From Fulvia fulva (Eukaryota; Ascomycota; Dothideomycetes; Mycosphaerellales; Mycosphaerellaceae), in NCBI RefSeq assembly GCF_020509005.1, contig NC_063015.1:5318501-5382500 (forward strand): a stretch of 64,000 nucleotides of DNA, given 5' to 3'. Position 1 is the stretch's first letter. Each line of letters opens with the position of its first letter. Positions 43,666-52,400 of this stretch are shown here, in pieces. The notes below the pieces were generated by a model that saw only the letters and a list, made by a program, of their open reading frames with translations, did not search any database and was not told the DNA's origin. The translations under genes and the position numbers were made by a program.

Positions 43666-44299
43666 ACGGTGGATGGGTGGAATGAGGATATGGATGGGAG
43701 TTTCCATTAGATAGCCACAATGCAAAGAGCATCACACTTCATGATTTACTCCCATCCTCCCTCAACTCCTCCATTCTCGCGAAGCACGGCTCCGAAACTG
43801 CGGCTGAAGGATTGAGGGATGCTAACGAATCTTGCATTTTCACAGAAGGATGACTACCGATGTGGTAAGATTTGATCCTTCGTTGATGGACTGGACATGG
43901 CATCTAGGGTACTGGGATGCACTTGCCCATGAGTAGAACTTGTCACATGCGTATGTCCTTGTACCAACGGTTTCTGGACGAGAGAGATGTGCCGAGCTGA
44001 GCATCGTCGTGGGCGAGCGACGGCGCTTGAGGATCGCTTATATGGTAGGGTGGCGAAGCAGGAAGCGGGAAGTCGCTTGAGATGTGAAGCTTGATGTTGA
44101 ACTTGATGAAATGGAAAGAAGGAATGAAGTGCGCAGGTGTTGTGAAAGCTGCCGGCTAGATCCAGACCCTACCTGCTTGAGATGGGCTGATCTGCGAGAC
44201 AAAGCTACCCTCGTCGCGATTTCACCACGAAACGTCGTCTGTCCTGCGACATCAACGCGCAGCATTTCGCTGTCGCTGTACAATCCACTCTCACGCCCA
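43666..44299. other. intergenic, no gene seen
   Basis: 3' UTR of the permease and promoter of the next gene. The upstream extension of the next frame has no ATG before 44300. Confidence 0.5.
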
Positions 44300-45544
44300 A
44301 TGCTGCCTCAGGAAGCATCATCCTGTACGCCTCCCAGCAGCGACATCGAGCTCGACCAGCGCCTGCCGCCATCTCCACCGCAATCGCCGAAACCACAATC
44401 GCGCTCCAACGTCGACCGCCTTGTCACGTTTCTACGCCTACGAAAAGCTGGACAACCGATCGCATATCCTACAAACTGCGACTGGAAGCGCTTTAAGCTC
44501 AGCCCAGCGCAGTTCGAAGAGTTCTGCCAACGTTTGAGGGACGAAGTCGGACTTCGGGCCTGGTTCGACGATAAGGCACGCTACGAGTACGATCCCACGG
44601 AGGCGGAGTTTGTCCTGCGCATGCCCTCGGCTGTTCTTGAGCGATTCCTGGCCTGTGTTGAGGATGCAATAAGTGCGGCCATCACAGCGTTAGCAGTTCA
44701 ACTTGCAGCGGATCATCATGAAGCAGCGGCAGAGAGCTTGAGGAAGATCTATAACGGTCGCAGCACAACTCTAGAACTGCATGCGCCAAAGCTCGAGAAC
44801 AGCAGTCAGTCGTCGCAATCCAGTGCAGGAGGCCTTGTGGTGCAACGAAGTCCCGATGCTTCATTCTTCCATCCCGGCGGAGCGCTGCCCGCACTGATCC
44901 TGGAGGTGAGCTATTCTCAGCAGCGGAAAGCTCTTCCCAGGATTGCAGAGCGCTACATTGTGGACTCAAGGCATCAGATCAGGTGTGTCCTGGGCCTGGA
45001 CGTTACGTATGCGAGCGGGAAGAGGAAGGACAAGACGGCGACGGTCAGCGTGTGGAGACCTGCAATGGAGCAAGACGAGGAAGGCGATGACGTGGGTGTA
45101 TGCCGATGCGATGTGGATGCGGTGGCCTTCCGAGCAGGTGACGGAACAGCTTGTGAGGGCGAGATCGAACTGTCGACCAGCGATTTCCTGCCTTGCGATA
45201 TCTTGGACACCTTGCCGGAAGTCGCACGATCCGGGCACTTCACGATCACATTCGCCCAACTTGCAGAATTCCTCGCGGATGCCGAAAAGATCAATCATCG
45301 ACATTCCAGGACATTGACCAAGAAGTTCCGCAAGCGCAAGCGTACACCCTCCGAGGATCTTTCCGATCATCGCGAGGAAGCTTTCGCCAAGCAGGAAGAA
45401 GCAGATCTGGAGAAAGAGCAACGAGCTGATGACGAGTGGAATGAGCCAGGCCACATAAACGCATCTGCTGGTCAGATCGAGGTGGTAGAACGCAGACGCA
45501 GTAAGCGGAACAAGAGCGGGAGGTCTGTTGGTGAGGCCAGCTGA
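44300..45544 (+). CDS. PD-(D/E)XK-like fungal orphan protein, 414 aa
   Basis: Start at the ATG at 44300 (MLPQEASSCTPP). Belongs to a fungal family I know only as hypothetical proteins with a restriction-endonuclease-like core: SPDASFF, then ALILEVSYSQQRKALPRIAERYI, spaced like the Asp and Glu-x-Lys of PD-(D/E)XK enzymes, though the Lys position is not clear here. Before it lies a helical region with WFDDKARYEYDPTEAEFVLR. The C-terminal 90 residues are highly charged with a KKFRKRKR basic cluster (probable nuclear signal) and an acidic tail. Single intact exon. Nuclease activity is a guess from the motif. Confidence 0.7.
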   Translation: MLPQEASSCTPPSSDIELDQRLPPSPPQSPKPQSRSNVDRLVTFLRLRKAGQPIAYPTNCDWKRFKLSPAQFEEFCQRLRDEVGLRAWFDDKARYEYDPTEAEFVLRMPSAVLERFLACVEDAISAAITALAVQLAADHHEAAAESLRKIYNGRSTTLELHAPKLENSSQSSQSSAGGLVVQRSPDASFFHPGGALPALILEVSYSQQRKALPRIAERYIVDSRHQIRCVLGLDVTYASGKRKDKTATVSVWRPAMEQDEEGDDVGVCRCDVDAVAFRAGDGTACEGEIELSTSDFLPCDILDTLPEVARSGHFTITFAQLAEFLADAEKINHRHSRTLTKKFRKRKRTPSEDLSDHREEAFAKQEEADLEKEQRADDEWNEPGHINASAGQIEVVERRRSKRNKSGRSVGEAS

Positions 45545-46113
45545 AGCGCATGGCATGATCCATTCGAGATATACAACACTCAAAGTCTGTACCTCCAGCA
45601 GCCTGGCTATGCTCGAATTCATGGGAGCACAAGCAAGCCTCTTGCCAAGACGATGCGGCACAGCTGAGACCTGTTCATGGTTGTGCAACCAACAACACGA
45701 GACCCGCCGAGCTTCAAAACGCCATCCGTCGCCTCTTCCGAGCAGCTTTATTGCACTGCCATCCCTTCTGCGGCTCGTAATCGGATCCTGTACCACCTTG
45801 ACTGCAGTAGGCATTGCAAGCAGGGCTGTCGAAGTGCTTCCAGCTGAACACCTGGACGACTCTGCTGCTTCGTCACCTCCACGAGATTGGCAGTCGCACC
45901 TGGTGGCCTGAGGACGGGAAACTAAAGTACCAGCCAAGAATGCTATTGAAGGATGGTCACACCACTCTGGAGAGCTGTGTGACGAACGAAAAGCATAAAG
46001 CGACGCGTGCAGCTCGAAACTCAGCTCGAACAACATCGGAGCCCAGCAGACTCAGCATCACCTCAGCCGATCAAACACTTGCTGTTCCTCCAAGCTCCGC
46101 ATCCAGCACCAAA
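45545..46113. other. intergenic, no gene seen
   Basis: Promoter of the secreted protein gene; no ATG-led extension of that gene fits a signal peptide other than at 46114. Confidence 0.5.
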
Positions 46114-46644
46114 ATGTTTCCATCAATCACAGCCTTCGTGGCCATACTCGCAACCCTCTCCGCGGCTCAGACTGCGCTGCCCTCGTGTACAAAGACCCTC
46201 ACGCCAGAGGGTGTCACCTGTTGTCCTCCAGTAGCGGGACACACTGCAACGTCCTATATCGACTGCAACGGCTGCGCCCTTACCTCTGCCCAAGGACCGC
46301 TATGCAAGATGAAGTGCTCCGTGCCATTCCCGACCAGCACCGACCTCACCACGACTCTCACGTCGTGCGCTCCAAGCATCACTCCAAGCATGTCTACGTA
46401 CGTCAAACGCGACGACCCCATTATCACGATCAACGACCCCATCGAAACTTGCACCATCACGGCTTTCACGAAGACGGTGGGTGGTTGTGGAGATTGCGGC
46501 ATCAAGTACGAGTCGACGAAGACGAAGAGTATTGAGTGTGCTGGATGTGCTTTGTTGACTACGGAGACTACAATCGAAGGTGCTATGGTCTGTGCTTGCC
46601 CGACAGACAAGGAGACTACGGTTACGGCTTGCAAGACTGGTTGA
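46114..46644 (+). CDS. small secreted Cys-rich protein with duplicated domain, 176 aa
   Basis: MFPSITAFVAILATLSAAQ is a clear signal peptide. The mature part has 16 Cys in two similar halves: each contains a C-x-G-C-A-L motif (YIDCNGCAL and SIECAGCAL) preceded and followed by Cys at comparable spacing and ending near TTLTSC or TTVTAC. Between the halves lies YVKRDDP, whose Lys-Arg is a typical Kex2 processing site. The gene is a single exon with a good start context (CCAAAATG). It looks like an apoplastic effector or a wall protein made as a two-part precursor; function unknown. Confidence 0.82.
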   Translation: MFPSITAFVAILATLSAAQTALPSCTKTLTPEGVTCCPPVAGHTATSYIDCNGCALTSAQGPLCKMKCSVPFPTSTDLTTTLTSCAPSITPSMSTYVKRDDPIITINDPIETCTITAFTKTVGGCGDCGIKYESTKTKSIECAGCALLTTETTIEGAMVCACPTDKETTVTACKTG

Positions 46645-47089
46645 AGCGGGAGGGACCTTAAGAACCTTGGATGTATTCTGCAGGTGGCATGGAAAGCAGA
46701 AGGAGCGCTTCAGGTATTGGTTTGATATCAACGGCAAGACTGATCTGATAGGGCTGGAAGGTATAACCGCAGCGTGGAGATGTCTCGAGCTCACCTCCGT
46801 GTATACACAAAAGGTCTGAACATCTTGTGATGGGTCCAGCCATGCCGCCCTGCTCAAAAGGTAATGATGTTGTATCACTCTTCGACACTTGATGTATCAG
46901 GACACTGGATGTCAGTGCAGCACCGTGCCATCCGGCTGGTCCCGGCATCCTCAAACTGCACTCCAGCCCAACACTTGCTATGGTAAGCAACCCAAAAGTA
47001 TACATGTATCGCCCACACAAAGATCCGCTGAATACCTGTCCTTATCCCTCTAACATTCGCTTACCACATCGCTTTCCTTTCCAAACACA
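46645..47089. other. intergenic, no gene seen
   Basis: 3' region of the secreted protein gene and promoter of its disrupted neighbour. Confidence 0.5.
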
Positions 47090-47298
47090 ATGCCATCGCC
47101 ACTCCTGTTTGTCCTTGGCCTCCTGTTCACGCTGACCGCAGCCCAGAAGCACGAGGGCTACTGATTCGAGCTCAATATCCTACGCTTCAGCAATGAGCAC
47201 TGCTGGCACGATGGCGTCCAAGTCGGTAGAAATACCGGTCTGAAGGCGAGGCCGGGGAATTGTGCTTCATGGCCAAAGAGCCTGGAAACTAAAAGCTT
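47090..47298 (+). pseudogene. small secreted protein gene, stopped and cut by an LTR
   Basis: MPSPLLFVLGLLFTLTAAQ is a perfect signal peptide. The frame then meets TGA at 47162-47164 (GY-stop-FELNILRF), most simply a Trp codon changed from TGG. It continues with HCWHDG, NCASWPKSL and KSF, with a spacing seen in small secreted proteins, until LTR-like sequence starts at 47299. The 3' part is lost from here and I do not find it in the window. Confidence 0.7.
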
Positions 47299-47433
47299 TG
47301 TGACTCACGGGGCAGCCGTGACCTTCACTGCCGTTCCCCGCCGGCCTAACCGCGGACCTTCCGGATCAGGTTAGCGCGGCTTGGCGAGCGATTGACCTTA
47401 CGATCTTTCTTCCTTTTTGTTCTTAGAACCTTC
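47299..47433 (+). repeat. truncated LTR (family D), related to Gypsy-B LTR
   Basis: Starts TGTGACTCACGGGGCAGCC and shares ACCGCGGACCTTCC and GGTTAGCGCGGCTTGGC with the Gypsy-B LTR but is otherwise divergent. It is interrupted at 47434 by the B' element. Its other end is not in the window. Confidence 0.65.
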
Positions 47434-47617
47434 TGTCACGGGCAGCCCGCGACCCCTCACTGCAGCTGCGTCGGCCCGGGTGAACCGCGGACCTTCCGCA
47501 TCGGGTTAGCGCGGCTTGGCTTTGCTTTATAACTTTGCCGCGCCTCGCGCTCTTCTTTCGTAGCTTCGTAGAACAATAACTCTCTTATTCGGACCCTATA
47601 GTACGCGCGCCCTTATA
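47434..47617 (+). repeat. B' 5' LTR, 184 bp, RIP-mutated
   Basis: Same length and layout as the Gypsy-B LTRs, starting TGTCACGGGCAGCC, ending CCCTTATA where the intact copy has CCCTTACA. Confidence 0.88.
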
Positions 47618-47758
47618 GTTTGTTCTACTACCCTACCTAGATCGCGGATCTAGGTAAGGGACGTGTAATAATAGGAACAGACAGAACTATAGAACTCGAA
47701 GAACGCGTAGAGTCGTATTAGAATTGTAAGGGCGCGCGTACCATAGGGTCCGAATGAG

Positions 47759-48278
47759 TGTCATGGTCTCCCCACAGAGTGTACAGAAGGTGGGGACAGA
47801 AGAGCCTCAGAGTGCTCAGAAGTCGTCAAGAAGTGACAGTCCAGCTTGGTGTGTGAGCGCCAAGAATCACATGCCCCGCAACATTCACTACGGGACCCAG
47901 CCCTCCAAATTCACCCCTCTACCAAACCTTGACAGATTCACTTCGGCTCGTGACTGTGTGACTCACGGCACTCCCGCGAGCACCCGCGACTGCGCTGGAC
48001 CCTGGAAGAAGCACGTGGAAGACTCGGAACGTAGGGCAGGTTGGAATAAGGTTTTGAGCAAAGCTGCTGAGCGCGGCTTCGCACGGGTTAGCCCTGTTGA
48101 TGCGGGGACACGCACTCGCGAGGGTCGCGTATAAATATCTGGCCTTCCCCAGGCCTCTCTTGCTTTCTTCGTCTTTTGTTTTGTGTAGCAATCATACCAT
48201 ACCCTTTTGCATCTGCACTTCGCACCTGCATTCTCGCTTTCACCCTTGCATCTCACAGGCCAGGCTCTCGCCCTGACA
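47759..48278 (+). repeat. Gypsy-A 5' LTR
   Basis: 520 bp, TGTCATGGTCTCC..GCCCTGACA. One C/T difference from the 3' copy (CACATG versus CATATG near 47868/53640). Confidence 0.93.
48130..48137 (+). promoter_or_regulatory. TATA box in Gypsy-A LTR
   Basis: TATAAATA lies about 190 bp before the gag ATG and is repeated in the 3' LTR near 53,900. It is the likely core promoter of the element's genomic RNA. Confidence 0.6.
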
Positions 48279-48320
48279 TCACAAAAGACCAACAAACCGT
48301 CAACCACTCGAGTCATCCTC

Positions 48321-49481
48321 ATGGGTGACCACGCCACCGATGGAGGTGTCAACCTCGACAACCAAGACACTCCATTCCACTTCAGTGAGTGGACTGACAT
48401 CCCCTTCTCGAACGCCGCTGCCTTCGGTGCCTGGGCAAACGCCAACCCCGACACCGCCTACGCTCTCATCAACCGCACCGTCTCCTCTTTCCGCGAGACC
48501 GCCCAGCAGGTCGAGCAAGCAAACAACCAAGCAACATACCTTCAAGGTATTGTGAACACCTTCCAGAACCTCGCCCCGCACGCCGACGACAACCGCCGCC
48601 AGCACTTCTCCAAGAAGGTCAACGACCCAGACGAGTTCGACGGCAACAAGAGCAAGTTTGAGGCATTTGAGACACAGCTCACCATCAAGCTGTTGGCTAA
48701 TGCCGACCACTTTCCGCAAGAGAAGGACAAAGTCACGTACGTCTTCTCCCTCCTTCGGGGAGACGCCGCGGCTCAGGTACAACACTACATCGACAACGCC
48801 ACGCAGACTATCGGCTGCCCGGACGTCCTCACCTTGATGCAGGACCTCCGTGCTGCCTTTGGTGATCCAGACCGTAGAGCCACCGCCCAGAACGCCATCC
48901 ACAACCTCCTCCAGAAGAACAAGAGCTTCGCCGAGTACCTCGCGGCCTTCAACCGCGACATCGGGTTCACCGGCTACAACGAAGAGACCAAGAAGAGCAC
49001 TCTCCGCCGTGGTTTGTCAGCAGAGCTTCTTCGAGCCCTCGAGGGCAAGGACGTCGGTGCTATGAGCTTCCGTGAGCTCGTCGAGACCTGCCAGCGCCTC
49101 GACTCCAACATGAAACACACCGCCTCTCTCCTCGCTTCCCGTTCTCAAGGTCGTCAGCCTCGTGGTCCCGGAAGCCACTTCGCTGCTCCACTAGGCGCCG
49201 CCGCTCCTACGGCTCTCCCTCCCGTCTCTGTAGGTGACGCTATGGATCTCAGCGCTGGTGCCGCCATCCCTCGAGTCCAGGGCCTCGTCAACGGTAAGCT
49301 CACTCCCGAAGAGAAGCTTCGCCGTCGCCAGGCCGGACTCTGCACCTACTGCGGCGGTCCAGGCCACATCGCAGCCAACTGTCCGCAGCTCGCTGCCCGT
49401 AACGCCCGCAACCCGGTTCGCGGCGCTGTCGGCGCTATCGAGCCTGCTCCTGCTGCTCCCGCTGAGCAGGAAAAAGCCTAG
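48321..49481 (+). CDS. Gypsy-A Gag, 386 aa
   Basis: Start at the first ATG after the LTR (MGDHATDGG). A capsid region typical of retrotransposon gag spans about residues 90-270 (FDGNKSKFEAFETQL, YVFSLLRGDAAAQV, then ALEGKDVGAMSFRELVETCQ). A CCHC zinc knuckle CTYCGGPGHIAANC lies near residue 352. An Ala/Pro-rich tail follows and the frame ends at TAG 49479-49481. The protein packages the element's RNA into virus-like particles. Confidence 0.93.
   Translation: MGDHATDGGVNLDNQDTPFHFSEWTDIPFSNAAAFGAWANANPDTAYALINRTVSSFRETAQQVEQANNQATYLQGIVNTFQNLAPHADDNRRQHFSKKVNDPDEFDGNKSKFEAFETQLTIKLLANADHFPQEKDKVTYVFSLLRGDAAAQVQHYIDNATQTIGCPDVLTLMQDLRAAFGDPDRRATAQNAIHNLLQKNKSFAEYLAAFNRDIGFTGYNEETKKSTLRRGLSAELLRALEGKDVGAMSFRELVETCQRLDSNMKHTASLLASRSQGRQPRGPGSHFAAPLGAAAPTALPPVSVGDAMDLSAGAAIPRVQGLVNGKLTPEEKLRRRQAGLCTYCGGPGHIAANCPQLAARNARNPVRGAVGAIEPAPAAPAEQEKA
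49466..49481 (+). promoter_or_regulatory. probable -1 frameshift window, Gypsy-A
   Basis: The pol frame is closed by TGA at 49463-49465 and the gag frame by TAG at 49479-49481, so translation must move to -1 within these 16 nt. The only slippery sequence is GGAAAAAG (gag codons GAA AAA GCC). It is not a standard X-XXY-YYZ heptamer. Confidence 0.55.
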
Positions 49482-52400
49482 GTCTTCCTCATCGACGCGA
49501 TGAAGACCAAGAACAACGTTTACCGAAAGTGAAGAGAGGAAAGAAGTTGAGGATCAATACAGCACAGCTAGACCTGTACGACGAGACGGGCAAGGACCAC
49601 GCTTGCAAACCGTTCGTCACGAATGTAAATATCGGCTCAAAGAAACTCTCTTCTTCCAATCTCACTCTCATGGACACTGGCGCACTAGGCGAGTCTTTTA
49701 TGGACTATAAACTCGCGACCTCTCTCAACCTCGAACCCCAGGAACTGAAGTACCCTCGCACCCTTGAACTCTTTGACGGCACGGAGACTACCACTGGTAA
49801 GATTACTCATGTTGTACACACGTCAATCACCCTCGGAGGCAAGCGTATGTCGATCACCAGCTTCCTTACGTCCCTACCGCATCAGAAGTTTATCCTCGGC
49901 CTCCCCTGGTTCAGACGACACCGACCTATCATCGACTGGACTTCCCTTACTGTCAGCTTCCCTCCAGAAGTTCCTCCGGCACCTCCGCCTTCTCCGCCGC
50001 CTCAGCGCGGTCCTGAGTATACCAAGATCTTCCAGGTGAACGCCGCTGCCTTCACCACTGCTGCTAAGCAGCCCAAAGCTCAAGTCTTCGCCGCCTCTCT
50101 CCGCGATATCGACATCGCCCTCGAGAAGCTCGACAAGAAGCGTACACCTACCGACCCTGCTACGAAGGTCCCTCCTTGGGCACACCACATCCTCCACGTA
50201 TTCGATGCTAAAGCCGCAGACGAGCTACCTCCTCATCGCCCTCACGACCACAAGATTGAGCTAGAAGAAGGTGCAGAGACACCGTTCGGACCGTTATATT
50301 CCATGTCCCGAGAAGAGCTTATCGTCCTCAAGAGATACCTCGAAGAGAACCTAAAGAAGGGGTTCATTCGAGCGAGCCGTTCCAGCGCTGGCAGTCCCGT
50401 CATGTTCGTCAAGAAGCCCGGCGGTGGTCTACGCTTCTGCGTAGACTACCGAGGCTTGAACGCTGTTACAAAGAAGAACCGCTACCCAATACCGTTGATT
50501 CAGGAGACGCTCGAGCGCCTCTCTAAGGCCAAGTACTTCACCAAGCTCGATGTCATCGCTGCGTTCAACAAGTTACGAATGGCAGAAGGACACGAGTATC
50601 TCACAGCCTTCCGTACTCGCTACGGGCTGTTCGAGTCGCTCGTTATGCCCTTCGGCGTTTGTAACGGGCCTAGTACCTTCCAGAACTTCATTAACGACAT
50701 CCTTCAGGAGTTCCTCGATCAGTTCTGCACTGCCTACATCGACGACATCCTAGTCTACAGCGAGACCAAGGAGGAGCACCGCGAGCACGTCTGTAAGGTC
50801 CTTCAGAAGCTCGCAGACGCCGGCTTGCAGCTCGACATCGACAAGTGCGAGTTTGAGAAGACCGAAGTCAAGTTCCTTGGTTTGATCATTACCGCAGACG
50901 GCATCAAGATGGACCAAGAGAAGATCGACGCTATCGTCGAATGGGATGCTCCTACGAACGTCAAAGAGGTCCAGGGTTTCCTAGGCTTTGCCAACTTCTA
51001 CCGCCGCTTCATCCACGCATTTTCGGGCGTGGTACGCCCTTTGACGAAGCTCACGCGCAAGGGTGAGAAGTTCGCCTGGACCGACGAATGCCAGGAGGCT
51101 TTTGACTTGCTCAAAGCGAAGTTTGTTGAGAACCCGCTTCTACGGCACTTCGATTTCGAACTGGAGACCCGTGTAGAGACCGACGCATCCGACGGCGTGG
51201 TGGGCGGTGTCCTGCTACAACGCCGCTCGCCTGAATCCCCCTGGTTACCTGTCGCCTTCCTCTCCAAGAAGATGACCGCCACGGAGTGTAACTACGAGAT
51301 CTACGACAAGGAGCTTCTCGCCATCGTCAAAGCTTTCGAAGAGTGGCGCCCCGAGCTCGAAGGCTCTGCTATGCCCGTCCAAGTAAGCTCCGACCATAAG
51401 AACCTCGTCTACTTTATGAAGAGCAAGCTGCTCAATCGTCGCCAGGCCCGCTGGAGCGAGTTCCTCTCCCGGTTCAACTTCGTGATCTCGTACACGCCCG
51501 GCAAGGCCAACTCGATGGCCGACGCCCTTACCCGCCGCCCTGGTGACTCTCCAGTTGATCGAAGAGGGGGCCGGCAAATCGCAGGGCAACAAGTCATCAA
51601 AGAGCACAACCTCTCTTCCGAGCTTCGAGAGTACCTATCGAACGGCCAGCCTACGCTCGCCGCTTCCTTTGCTACTCTCGTGCTCGCTCCTGCCTACCTT
51701 GACGAGAGTGACGATGAATCCGAGCCTGAAGAATACGCCTCGGACGCTGAGGACTTGAACGACGATGAAGAGGGCTCAGTAACGACCGACGGCTCATCCG
51801 AATCAGACTTTGAGGGGTTTGATAATGAGGAGCAGCCCGAAGGCATCATGGCACGAGTACGAACAGCGTACGATGCCGACATAGACGCCCAAGAGTTAGT
51901 TCAGGCCCTTGAATCTGGCGCGAGGACATTCCCGGGCTTCTCGCTGTCCGAGTGCGAGCTCCAGGGAGGTGTCGTCTACTTCCGTAAGAAGCTTTACGTA
52001 CCGCAGCCCGAAGGCTCTAATATCCGAGCTGAGATTCTTCAAATCATCCACGACTCCGCCTCTGGGGGTCACCCAGGCGTAGCCAAGACCCACAAGCTCC
52101 TCGCTAGGTATTACTGGTGGCCGCATTCCTGGAAGGACGTCCGCCGCTACGTGCTGAACTGCGCTGCTTGCCGAAGAGCCAAAGCTAACCGCCACCGTCC
52201 CCACGGTCTCTTGCACCCTCTCCCGGCTCCTGATCGTCCGTGGAAGCACATCACTATGGACTTTATCACCGATCTTCCTCACGGCAAGACCTTCAGCGGC
52301 GTGAAAGCAAAGGCCCTTCTAGTGATCGTGGACCGTCACTCCAAGGACCGGTACATGATCCCGTGCTGGAGCATGACCGCAAAGGAGACTGCCCGCTTGT

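Noticed and set aside
44966..46036. 356-codon minus-strand frame
   Set aside because: Mostly antisense to the PD-(D/E)XK-like gene; no ATG-led domain or family resemblance.
47162..47164. UGA read as Trp (altered code)
   Set aside because: Dozens of intact genes here use TGG for Trp and TGA as a terminator, and one of the disrupted Trp codons is TAG.
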